The position numbers and the translations under genes were made by a program. This document shows, piece by piece, positions 12,001 to 20,575 of a stretch of 64,000 nucleotides of DNA (position 1 is the stretch's first letter; each line of letters begins with the position of its first letter). A model generated the notes under the pieces. That model saw nothing but the letters and a program-made list of their open reading frames with translations, did no database searches and was not told the origin of the DNA. The DNA lies in assembly GCA_047495785.1 (NCBI GenBank), contig JBLDXI010000001.1, positions 4,278,001 through 4,342,000 of the forward strand, in the 5' to 3' direction. Origin of the DNA: Lepidodermella squamata. Its lineage: Eukaryota > Gastrotricha.

Positions 12001-15000
12001 ATTTTCGTAAATTGACTCCGGTACATTTATTGAATTTGAGTAAATAAGCTGTGTGGTTGAATTCGGCTTCAATTCAATTAATTTGGTCCGAATCCTTCAA
12101 ATGCAGCATAGAAATGGAACTGGATTCTATGTTGGCCATTTGATGACTCTTCGGAACTAGGTCCCGAAAACAGACCTAGATTTGAACCGCAGAATCTAGT
12201 TTTCCCTCAATTTCTCGATTAGGTATAGGCAGAGGGGAATGTAAAATAATAATCTGCCGCTACACAAAAGTTGTGGGGTCCGAATAGACTGAAAAAATTA
12301 GGCTAGGCTTGAACTTAGCGATAATTCAGTCACTCATCACTTCGGCGTATTCACACATATTCGCAGCTGATATTCAACATTATCTCAAAACACGCAAGAA
12401 ACTACGTCATTCCACGGCAGTTGTTCAAAGCCAAGCGGAAATACGCGCGTCATATACAGGCTAAATAGCACGGGTGAAGCGCTATTTCTCACTGCACTCC
12501 GTGAGTTCAATCAATTTGGAATAATTTCTCTTTTTGTCATGGTAAATCAAGCAATCATCCTGGGTTTCGTCGCTGTGCTGCTGGCTAGCGTAGCTGCGCA
12601 AGTTCCACAAGGCTACCAACAAATTGAGAATGGTTGTAAAGACTCGGGCTGGAGGTTTCTCACCGGAAAAAATGTTAAAGCGTGCAACTCGATGTGCACC
12701 AAACGACCAAATTGCCGTGGATTCTTAATGCAACGTAACGAGTGTGTTCTCTTCAAAAATTGCGATCTTACCGCCAAAGACAAGAGAGAAGGCGTTTTCA
12801 TAAAGCCGCGCTACTAAGTTCGAGTGGCGAGCGAGGCGGTATCTACTGCACTGGTTGAGATATAATCACTATTCAAGTGAGAAATTAGCTAAAATTGGCA
12901 CCTGAAGCAGTTGAGGCGTCCATTTAATTCAGTGGTTGAGGCATTATATCATTTTTCTTATATTCATAATATCAACTGAGTGACTTTGGTAAAGGTTCGC
13001 ATTTATAAGCAGTAATAAATCGCGTATACAAGAAAATAGTACCGTATTGCCGCGCTTCCTACGACACGTCGATTTAATTTTCCGGCGAGGATTTTTCCTT
13101 CGCCAGTGAATGAGTGAAGCTAGCTCATATCGACAACCCAACACGCTGCCACCAGGGGGCACGCGACGGCCAATAATAAAAATTTAACACCGATAGATTT
13201 ACAAACATTGACATTTTGAAAAATCCTCCAATACCTATGTCCAAAATCCAATTTTTCAACCCTGAGGAATTTAGAACATTAACTTAGATATTCTGAATCA
13301 GCGGGAAAGTTAGGGCGGATTATCTTGCAAAATGGGGGAGAAACAGGGCAACGAAAATATCAATTCTCATGTGAATTCATTACGGGAATCAGCGATCTCT
13401 CGCAATTAGCGATGTGAGCGCGCCTTAAACGTAGAAGTAGTTTTTTGTAAGGCTTATTATTACTTTTAAGAATCAGTTATCAAATACTTATTTATGAATA
13501 TTCATATTTTCGGAATCAACTCCGGTTGAGTTTGAAGTTTTATATTTAGCTTCGGCTTCAGTTTAATTTCTTTCCGAAAAATATCTGAACCTTCAAATCA
13601 CGTTAAATAACGGAACATAGCTAACGCATACGAATTTGGCCCTGAAAACAGCAACAATCGGGTTTCCCTAAAAGAAGCATTGCTTTTCACCCATCTTTCA
13701 AGAGCCCACTAAACTATGCTAGATATCACCAATAAAAGTGTAGCCGCCCTTTATTTCAAGAAATTTTACTTCGTTTTCTTCTATCTCTACTTGAAAATTT
13801 GCGCAGCTGGTGGTTAGTATCATGTCAAATGAAAACGTAAACACGCAAGAAAAAACGACATTCAACGGCAGTTGTTCAATTCCGAGCAGAAATTCGCGCG
13901 TTCTACATTGCCTATTACTACAAGTGAAGCGCTCATTTCTCAGTGCACTCAGAGTTTTCATATAATTCAAGAAATTCCGAATTTTCTGTCATGGCAAATC
14001 AAGCAGTCGTCCTGGGTTTGGTCGTTATGCTGCTGGCTAGCGTAGCCGCGCAAGTTCCGAAAGGCTACCAACAAATTGAAAACGGGTGTAAAGGAGTGGT
14101 CGGAAAGCCTCGAGCCGGATCCGTTGACGCCTGCAACGCGCAATGCACCGCACGAAAATTCTGCCGTGGATTCTCATGGGAGAGTAACGAGTGCAGCATC
14201 TTCTCAAAGTGCGATCTTACCGCAAATGACAAGACAAAAGGCGTCTACCTGAAGCCACGTTTCTAAATTGGAGTGGCGAGCGGGGTGCTATTTAATTCAC
14301 TGGTTGAGGCATCGTCACTATTCAATTCTAATTCATCGGTGGAGGGTGGAGGCATTAGATTAATTAGCTTAGACTCATAATATCAATTGAATGTTTTCGG
14401 TGAAGGTTAGAAGTATAGTATAAAATTATATATAGTAAAGTATATCGCTGTTAACATTTTACGGCACATGTTTTCACTGAATATTTTATTGGGGCCAAAA
14501 AGATTTACTCAATCCGATGCGAATCATGGTCAATTTGAAGAAAAACTCGCGATTTCGGACGCGGAAGTTAGACATGAATTGGCTTCCGCTGAAGCACTGT
14601 TTTTCGAGAAATAAAATTTCATGACTTTCAAGGGCCCACTAAGTTAAGATAGATTTCCTAAATTATTTCAAAGCAAAAATGTATTCATTCTTACTTCCTG
14701 CAATTTAGCTTTGTTTGACGTCATTTCTATTTGAATTTTGTTCAGCTGATGGTTGGTATCATGCCAATTGCCGAAAGCAAACACACAAGACGAAACGTCA
14801 TTCAACTGCAGTAATTTTCATTGATCCTCACTGCGATATTCGATTTTTCAGAAAAATTATCGAAATAATCGCAAAATCACTGGCTTTTCCAATTGGGTGA
14901 CGGTAAATTTGTATGAAGAAAATCACGGATTGTTAGTACTTGATCACGAAAGGGCGAAACGATTCTAAAAATAAGGCTCCACGAAAGTCAGACCTAAAAG

Positions 15001-17153
15001 CTATCAAATTTTCTGAAAATTAAGTTTCAATTTCAGGTTCACGCCTCTCGGTTCAATTTTTCAGCAATCACGTAGCTTTACAAAAAACTACCGTAGTAAT
15101 TCGCACTTCATTTTTTGAATTTCATAAGTTTTCACCCTAATCTCGCATATAATGAAGACGCGATATTTAGCCCAAAGCGGCTAATTACCTACGTAAAAAT
15201 AGAGCTAATGGGCTGCAATGTAAAGTCTTACCCATCGAGCTCTCTCGTGCCACTCGCCGTCTTGTAGCTCCTCGAGTTCGCAAAACAGAGCGTGCGAATC
15301 TTCATCACTGCCTAATAACAGCTCTCTCAGTCGATCGGCAGCTGCAGGGTCTAAAATTAAAAAACAAACGGATTAATTCAATTTATTTAATCCAGAAAAT
15401 TCTTCTAAAACACAACCAAAGCATATGATTTTGTTAAAACTGAAAATTCACAATTTAGATGCAAATAATAACTAGTCTTCGAAATATTTCTGACAAAAAA
15501 AATGTTGCAGCTACAATAAATGAAACGCATGCGCTAATATAAGAAGTAAAACTGATTAGACTATCAAAATCATGCTTCACAAAAAATGTCTACGATTCCT
15601 AACGACTGGAAAAAATGACTTGAGGGCGCGTGTGGCAAACCTGGGTTCAGGCCCGTTTCAGGATCGCCGCTGTGTCGACGCGCTATACATGCATAAAGTT
15701 TTGATTCAAAAAGGCTGGACAACTCAAATTCGTAACCACATTTCTACCCACTGACCAAAAATTAAAAAAATCGAGGCCGGTGATTTTATTGAAAATTAAT
15801 CGAAATTTAAAAGTAAATTTACATGTATAATAAAAACAGAAAATTGTATAGAGGTGAAATCGATAACTCTCTAGCCACGAATATTTTTATGAATAAACAA
15901 TAAGCCCACTTACATATAGCTTCCGCATTTCGGTTCAACGTCAAAGTTCGTTCTGAAATATAAAAAATTGAGATTATGCATAAAACTAAGAATCAATACT
16001 CCGAAAAAAGACATAAAAAACCATTATTTATTCTACAAATAACCGTCCTAAATAAGGCCCTAGGGTAAAAATTACTTAAGAAAATAGTCGATTCATGTAT
16101 AAATAATTGAATGAACAAATTCTGAACCGGAGGATTGCCCCAAATTCTAAAAAAAATAATGTAATTTGCCAGTCAATTTTACGCCATTTCTGGGCCATTT
16201 CAATTTCGAATTTAAAAGGAGCAGAAAATTCAATTTCAATAGCTTAGAATTTAAAAAAATTATCATTAAATATCTCAGGAAAGACAGCAATCGAGTTTGT
16301 TTTGTCCAGATCTAAATTCCGGAAAATATGCGTATTTCTTAGAGCTTGATAATAATAGCTAGATCTAAACTACCGAGTAAACTCAAGAAAATATCGTGCT
16401 GAAAAAATGATTTTCAAGATTAAACTAGCTACACATTTAACGATATAGGAAATAAAAACAAAAAAATCACCTGAATCCGAAGTGTCTGATCCGTCGATAA
16501 CGCGACTTTGCCGCCTCCTTCGCTTGCTGTGATGCTTCGGGACGTTGACCCCGACGAGGACCGTTTTATCGCCGGTGCGGTGACCTGTCGGCGAATCAAA
16601 ACCACGTTGTTTAAAACCGTCTGGCGGCGACAATTCGCCCATTAGCTCGTCATTTTCGTCGCCGGCCGTGAACGAAACTCGCGAGTTCTGATCACCGGCC
16701 TCTTCTTCCTCGGCTTTAAAATAAACCACAAGCGTATCGTGGCTCATTTTACGCGACTAACTCAGCGCCAGAAAAGATTTCATAGAGAAAGAATGGACGT
16801 AAACCAATTTTTACGATTTGTATTACGAAAAGAATCAGTGCATATGTATGAAGAAAAAATCAAATCAAGACTGCTATGCGAGGGGGAAAAATCAATCGAA
16901 AAACTACATTTCCGCTGTATTGCACGCAAAAAATACTATACTACGTAGCTTTTAATATCGCGTAATTATACGGCGCCGTGATTTTTTAATCCCTTTCCTC
17001 ATACTTACTTTCAATGTCGGTGTGAGCCTCTGCAGATGCTGATCTCGTCGCGTAGAACTGCTTGTAGTCGACCAACGCCTCGATATCCTTGTTACTTGAT
17101 GATGGCGAAGAGTGCTCGAGGGGCTCATCAGCATCCCCAATAACGAAAGCCAT
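1..17153 (-). CDS. SLC4 Na+-driven bicarbonate transporter, copy 1 (3' end cut by window)
   Basis: Electroneutral or electrogenic bicarbonate transporter of the plasma membrane, NBC/NDCBE branch of SLC4. Exons read on the minus strand: 17009-17153, 16471-16747, 15914-15952 (a 39-bp microexon), 15232-15350, 11547-11877, 10174-10322, 8474-9541, 2805-3512, 1312-1809, 724-849 and 1-144; all later junctions keep frame. The N-terminal cytoplasmic domain has the ARW-VRFEEDVEEGG and RWSKPFVATLALHALFELR blocks. The membrane domain has GQPLTIIGSTGPVLVFEKIL, FMDQQITAVIVNRREHKL, TSAPGEQPKFLG and PYLRHMKTWRVHLFT. Exon 16471-16747 encodes VGVNVP followed by a Lys/Arg/His run, as in vertebrate SLC4A7/A8/A10. 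Two introns are several kilobases long and hold five peptide genes. The last exon is open to the window edge. Closest copy is copy 7. Family certain; the choice between first exons is not. Confidence 0.9.
2431..2766. repeat. Imperfect long foldback (intronic)
   Basis: The sequence folds back on itself around position 2595. The left arm (gggtacttttgccaacag.. near 2546 and tctaccatcagattag near 2507) matches the reverse complement of the right arm (to about 2760), with small gaps. Arms are about 150 bp each. No coding potential is seen. It looks like a foldback MITE in an intron of SLC4 copy 1. The ends are approximate. Confidence 0.6.
4171..4240 (+). promoter_or_regulatory. Peptide-gene promoter: CAGCTG box and CRE-like element (copy a)
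   Basis: CAGCTG lies at 4171-4176 and the shared element ACGTCATTCAACGGCAG begins at 4215. A TATA-like TTAAATATCGCCA follows near 4288, about 75 bp before the start codon of the peptide gene at 4363. The same order is found in front of the other four family members. Confidence 0.6.
4363..4641 (+). CDS. Secreted six-cysteine peptide, PAN/apple-like (copy a)
   Basis: A 92-residue protein from a single exon, start ATG at 4363. Residues 1-22 form a signal peptide ending in a SAAAQ-type cleavage site. The mature part has six cysteines spaced C-x14-C-x3-C-x4-C-x9-C-x5-C, with CRGF and CSLYS around cysteines 4 and 5. The spacing resembles a short PAN/apple fold, but that is inference. It lies inside a large intron of SLC4 copy 1, on the opposite strand to its host. 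An AATAAA signal follows at about 4737 in a 3' UTR shared with copy c. The target and function are unknown. Confidence 0.8.
   Translation: MATTGNIAIFLVFAVVLASAAAQIPKGYQRAPGGCDGFMGTSTAKNIDACNTLCKQKGCRGFLFSGSSCSLYSMCSSYILNKRQLPFLRKSS
5338..5820. mobile_element. Non-autonomous element with 17-bp terminal inverted repeats
   Basis: A perfect inverted repeat, GGGTCTATTTCACCGCC at 5338-5354 and its complement at 5804-5820, bounds 483 bp with no credible gene. No clear target duplication is seen. It sits in the same intron of SLC4 copy 1 as three peptide genes. The superfamily is not identified. Confidence 0.5.
6565..6843 (-). CDS. Secreted six-cysteine peptide, PAN/apple-like (copy b)
   Basis: A 92-residue peptide from a single exon, start ATG at 6843. 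The signal peptide MATTGNIAIFLAFAVMLAS is almost the same as in copies a and c. Six cysteines follow in family order, with the ACNTLC and CSLYSKC motifs. It is on the same strand as the host SLC4 gene and diverges from copy c (7466-7741): the two genes and promoters form an inverted duplication. An AATAAA lies downstream near 6467. Mature sequences differ far more than the signal peptides and promoters do. Function unknown. Confidence 0.8.
   Translation of the reverse strand: MATTGNIAIFLAFAVMLASTLATEIPKGYERVGGCEGLLGISASTTLDACNTLCSKKSCQGFRFSAVFCSLYSKCGMDIRNWRGTDFLRKSN
6969..7033 (-). promoter_or_regulatory. Peptide-gene promoter: CAGCTG box and CRE-like element (copy b)
   Basis: Read on the minus strand, CAGCTG lies at 7028-7033, then TGACGTCATTTCACGGCAG and ATGTTCAAA (ending at 6969). 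A TTTATATATCGCCA box lies near 6920, about 75 bp before the ATG at 6843. The order and spacing match copy c. Confidence 0.6.
7284..7348 (+). promoter_or_regulatory. Peptide-gene promoter: CRE-like element (copy c)
   Basis: ACGTCATTTCACGGCAG and ATGTTCAAA lie at 7323-7348. The upstream box is degenerate here (CAGCCG near 7284). TTTAAATATCGCCA follows near 7384, and the ATG is at 7466. Confidence 0.6.
7466..7741 (+). CDS. Secreted six-cysteine peptide, PAN/apple-like (copy c)
   Basis: A 91-residue peptide, single exon, start ATG at 7466. It has the family signal peptide and a six-cysteine core with spacing C-x13-C-x3-C-x4-C-x9-C-x5-C. CQAF replaces the usual CRGF. The tail ends FFRAIF rather than FLRKS. 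The 3' UTR has TAAATAAATCAGTTGCA near 7850, as in copy a. It is nested in the intron of SLC4 copy 1 on the opposite strand and divergent from copy b. Function unknown. Confidence 0.8.
   Translation: MATTGNIAIFLAFAVVLATVEAQLVKRVDEVQGGCEGVQTFPGKTLRTCVNLCDQKRCQAFRLKAGACSLYSRCSKFIPNKSGEPFFRAIF
8071..8190 (+). repeat. Orphan copy of the peptide-gene upstream block
   Basis: Contains AAACAATGGTCTTTTCAACA and the following TCAAATTAATGTTCGAACGA block. The same sequence lies upstream of copy b (7065-7200) and, inverted, upstream of copy a (about 4015-4150). No peptide gene or CRE-like element follows, so this is a broken duplication. Confidence 0.5.
12364..12429 (+). promoter_or_regulatory. Peptide-gene promoter: CAGCTG box and CRE-like element (copy d)
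   Basis: CAGCTG lies at 12364-12369. ACGTCATTCCACGGCAG followed by TTGTTCAAA lies at 12404-12429. The downstream part (GGTGAAGCGCTATTTCTC, near 12470) is shared with copy e, not with a-c, so two promoter subtypes exist. Confidence 0.6.
12539..12817 (+). CDS. Secreted six-cysteine peptide, PAN/apple-like (copy d)
   Basis: A 92-residue peptide from a single exon, start ATG at 12539. The signal peptide ends LASVAAQ, then the mature chain opens VPQGYQQIENGC. Cysteine spacing is C-x15-C-x3-C-x5-C-x9-C-x5-C with the CRGF motif kept. The C-terminus is basic. It lies in the 3.4-kb intron of SLC4 copy 1, opposite in strand to the host and in tandem with copy e, its nearest relative. Confidence 0.8.
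   Translation: MVNQAIILGFVAVLLASVAAQVPQGYQQIENGCKDSGWRFLTGKNVKACNSMCTKRPNCRGFLMQRNECVLFKNCDLTAKDKREGVFIKPRY
13804..13879 (+). promoter_or_regulatory. Peptide-gene promoter: CAGCTG box and CRE-like element (copy e)
   Basis: CAGCTG lies at 13804-13809. The main element reads ACGACATTCAACGGCAG (one change in the CRE half) at 13855, followed by TTGTTCAA. AAGTGAAGCGCTCATTTCTC follows near 13922, matching copy d. Confidence 0.55.
13991..14266 (+). CDS. Secreted six-cysteine peptide, PAN/apple-like (copy e)
   Basis: A 91-residue peptide. The ATG at 13991 is chosen over an upstream in-frame ATG (13943) because MANQAVVLG aligns with the start MVNQAIILG of copy d. Signal peptide ends LASVAAQ; the mature chain starts VPKGYQQIENGC and keeps six cysteines and CRGF. 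It ends LKPRF, against IKPRY in copy d. Nested in the same intron as copy d. Function unknown. Confidence 0.8.
   Translation: MANQAVVLGLVVMLLASVAAQVPKGYQQIENGCKGVVGKPRAGSVDACNAQCTARKFCRGFSWESNECSIFSKCDLTANDKTKGVYLKPRF
14743..14819 (+). promoter_or_regulatory. Decayed peptide-gene promoter without a gene
   Basis: CAGCTGATGGTTGGTATCAT at 14743 and ACGTCATTCAACTGCAG at 14795 match the copy e promoter in order and spacing. No signal peptide or six-cysteine frame follows in the next 500 bp. It is read as the remains of a sixth family member. Confidence 0.5.
16471..16747 (-). other. Possible alternative first exon of SLC4 copy 1 (basic VGVNVP segment)
   Basis: Starts at its own ATG (16747), runs 92 codons and ends in phase 1, the same phase as exon 17009-17153, so both could splice to the microexon. 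It encodes an acidic stretch, then VGVNVPKHHSKRRRRQSR, the regulatory cassette typical of Na+-driven SLC4 N-termini. It may be an internal exon or a separate transcription start. Confidence 0.55.
17009..17153 (-). other. First coding exon of SLC4 copy 1, form a
   Basis: Opens with ATG at 17153 and ends in phase 1 at a GTAAGT donor. It encodes MAFVIGDADEPLEH and later VDYKQFYA, which matches VDYKQNYA in the first exon of copy 7. It can join in frame to the microexon 15914-15952. It can also join exon 2 through a TTTTAAAG acceptor inside that exon (after about 16710). RNA is needed to choose. Confidence 0.6.
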
Positions 17154-19014
17154 CTTATTTGTGTGTGTCTCTCAGATAAATATCGCCTTTTCGCTCTTCA
17201 ATCCACCGACCATATTTCAATAATATAAAAATATTCCTATTAAATAATTTTTCTAAATTTTTCCACGATATATCAAGGACGCTGCAAAATTTGTTCCCAG
17301 CAATATTATTGCTAAAAATAAAAAAAATAATGCGATCTATAGCTAGCATTGGCATTGATTAGCACTGGCGCATGATGAATTTTTCGTTAAGAGAATGCAC
17401 GCCGCAGTCTCAATCGATAATTTTTATCGATTCATTTTTTTTTTACAACTCTCCGTGTCATTTTTCAGAGCTCACTTGAACGGCATGGCTAAATCAATTC
17501 GATCTATAAGTACTTGAGTCCCTGTTTCATTCATCGGCGCGTGGCAAATTCGATTAGAGACAATACTTCTTCTACAACTTCTTCGGTCATCGTCTTTTAG
17601 CGATTAGCACTTCGACGTAACAAGGCAGCTTTTTATTGCTTTTCATGGCCTACTTCCTAGGAATAATAATAATAATAATAATAAATGAGAAAAATGCGCC
17701 TTCTTGTTTATAGCGCTGCCTAGATTTCGCGCATAGAAACAAACACATAGCGGAGGGCGGTAAGAAGGCATCGCAGAATATAACCTATGATTATTTGATT
17801 CCACGCGCTTACATAACCCACGCTTAGAGCTTGTACTATGCATAGCCAGAGTGCATAACTTACGGTGAAAAATAGCGCGTAACGATAACGGTGCAAAAAG
17901 AAAGATGCTGATACATATATTATAATAATAGTATCTATCATTGCAACATATGTAAAAATTGATATGCCATGATTTCAGTATTCATGAATGAGCAAAAAAT
18001 GTATCGAATTCCATAATATATTTCAACCACCAAAGATGAATTTTGAGTATATGAATTGTCGACTGAAAAGTGAAGCAATTGTTAGAACGAACGTGTTGAA
18101 AAATACTTGGGATTATGTTTGCACATATAGCTATGTTTGTTGATTGAAAATCTAAACTAGAAAATTAAGTGTTATACCACCGGTGGCTATTTAAATAGGA
18201 CCTAATATTCACAATCAAAACATAGCAGACGGAACGTTATTGATGGAGATTACTTAGCCGCAGTGAGTCCAACTGCGAGGAGAAAGATAAAAATTGTTTT
18301 AGTATTATGAAATAATCAGCTGATATCAAAAGAATTATAGATCGAATTGCCAATGCAAAATCGACTAGCAAATAAGCTTGCGTTATCATGAAAGGCAAAA
18401 GGTGCTATTTTACTGAAAAATGAACTCCTGAGTGAGTGAAAACTATTGGAAAATACGTCACATTAATCAAAATTATGATCCTGAAACTTGAAAAACCTAG
18501 GCCGTAAGTGTTGATTAAAAAAACTAGCATCGGTAACTCGAAGCTTCGGTCAATGTGAATGACGGTTCAAAATGCTTTTCAATCAAGCTCACTATGAAAA
18601 ACGCTGAGTAAAGTTACCAAGATATTTTAGGAATAGAGGAAAGGGATTAATCATTCATTCATGCAAGCCTCGTCAACGGCACTCTGCAATGAATATTTTT
18701 GTCCGCAATATTTAAACGAAAGCATCGGCTTGTGTTAATTAAAAATACAATCCAAGTTGACTAGAGATAGCACTTGAAGAACTTTAGACAGGACTACCAT
18801 AGGCCAAGAGCTGTAAGGATCAAAATAGGCGAAACGGTGCATTGGCATAAGAGTCTGCTATCTATAAAGCGGCCGGACTTATATAATGAAAAGCACCAGC
18901 GGGGTTTTCCGATCTCATCTCACATAGCCTTGCTATCGACAATCGACAAGACGCCGTGCAACAAGCAATCGACGATAGCAAAATGTCGGTGAAGGATTAG
19001 AGCAATATGTCTGC

Positions 19015-19213
19015 ATTGCTCGCTAGCGTCGTTGAATAACTCTGATTTAGGCTTGTTTACATCCTTTTCATGCCGACGGGTGACAAGTTAAAAGCGGCTT
19101 TTTTGACGCGAACGAAGCGGCAAAAACGAATGACTTTTTAGTTGTCGCAAGTCACCCGGAAACTGACGTAAACAAGCCTAAATCCGAGTTATTCAACGAC
19201 GCTAACGCTCAAT
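19015..19213. mobile_element. Short MITE-like element with long terminal inverted repeats
   Basis: The left arm (19015-19082) contains TAGCGTCGTTGAATAACT and TTTAGGCTTGTTTAC. The right arm (about 19151-19213) is its inverted complement with few changes. About 199 bp in total with no coding capacity. No clear target duplication was found. Confidence 0.7.
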
Positions 19214-19775
19214 TATTTGACCACGAATATGAAAATTGATTGTCCCTCCATACAGCCCGACTGCTATCCATAGCTACGACAGCGTTACGTCTTACGAAGA
19301 AGGCCCTACAGATTCCAAAATCTGGAGCGCAATGGTGGGGCCTGAAATAATTCAACGTGGAGAGTTTTAAGTTGAAAATATGCGTATATCACAATGTGCG
19401 GCACCATAAGGACCCGATAAACTCAATGGCCCCTCCGTGCGAATAACTGGAACAAAGTGACCTATGACAGTAACGTTAAGGTAGACACTTGATAAAACCT
19501 TGGTTGAGAGGGCGACAAAATTAACGATGTACGATTTTTCCAGACAGCTTTGTGGCCAGGGCTCGATGGATGACGCATTTATCATCAGGTTCAGACGATA
19601 ATAATTGAATCGGGGACCGGTAACGCAGAATCGCAACAGCTACAAGCATTACCTGTGCCATCGAAATTTCAAAGCGAGTTTGCTGGTATCTGAGATTTTG
19701 AAATACTTAACTATTATTCAATCGGTACGCGTAAACTTTAAGGAAATCTCAAACTTTACCCTGACACCGACCAAC

Positions 19776-19795
19776 CCCTAAACCTAACCCTAACC
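19776..19795. repeat. Short interstitial telomere-like tract
   Basis: CCCTAAACCTAACCCTAACC, about three degenerate units of the (CCCTAA)n animal telomere repeat. A second tract lies at 58178-58217. Confidence 0.5.
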
Positions 19796-20080
19796 ATGGT
19801 CAATCATGCCAAAAAAATTAACATCAACACCAATAGTGCACGACTGCCCGACTAAATACGAGAGGTATCTTCCACGGCAACAAACTGGAAGTCACCGGTA
19901 GGCAAGTTTAACCGCGTCTTTGCCGCACCGGCTAAATCCCAGCCGAAAGCAGTGCACTCGCGGTAAATGTCACGTGACGTATAGGTCAATGCCACTAAAC
20001 ACAATTTCTTAGATCGATATCAATAAGAAAACAATTTTTCACTATATTTTAAATATTTATGCATTATTTAAAGCTTAAGA

Positions 20081-20398
20081 TTAGTTGCATGACATTGAGG
20101 AATGTAGCGTTCGAAGTTTTGAAGTTTTAAGTCTGAGCGAGATATTTTCTGATCTATTAGCAAACCAGCAACAAACAACGCCAATGATAAAGCTTCCCAA
20201 AATATCACCTGGCATGAAAGTTCTGCGAAACCTAAACTCATTTTTACTTGTGGACGAACAAATTTTATGAGCAGTAAAAATAATTCTTTTAACATTGTTC
20301 TCGCCAGTTAATAAAAAACCGAGGATTGACAGCAAAGAAAAAGCATCTGCATATGGACGTGCATAATCGTATACGTTTTTACGAATTGTAGCAAACAT
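20081..20398 (-). CDS. Hypothetical small membrane protein
   Basis: A 105-residue frame starting MFATIRKN with one hydrophobic segment around ILGSFIIGVVCCWFA. It lies about 180 bp downstream of SLC4 copy 2 on the same strand. A second frame overlaps it, so it may be two exons or chance. No family is recognised. Confidence 0.2.
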   Translation of the reverse strand: MFATIRKNVYDYARPYADAFSLLSILGFLLTGENNVKRIIFTAHKICSSTSKNEFRFRRTFMPGDILGSFIIGVVCCWFANRSENISLRLKTSKLRTLHSSMSCN

Positions 20399-20575
20399 AA
20401 CTGCTGATCATGAATTCTGACTGGTCGTTCGTTGATCCTAGGCTTTTAGACATTAGTATCAATTGCGATAGGAACTTTCTCTGTCTTGCTACCAGGGCCT
20501 CGTTGGCGAATGTGTCGTGCTGATTTCGCTGTCATTACTATTCCACTCTATGGAGGGAAATGGCATCCATGATCG

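Larger units (their letters stand above)
17154..20575. other. Intergenic region between SLC4 copies 1 and 2
   Basis: No gene is firmly supported. It contains an (AAT)n microsatellite at about 17659-17686, an inverted-repeat element at 19015-19213, a telomere-like tract at 19776-19795 and one weak frame at 20081-20398. Confidence 0.6.
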
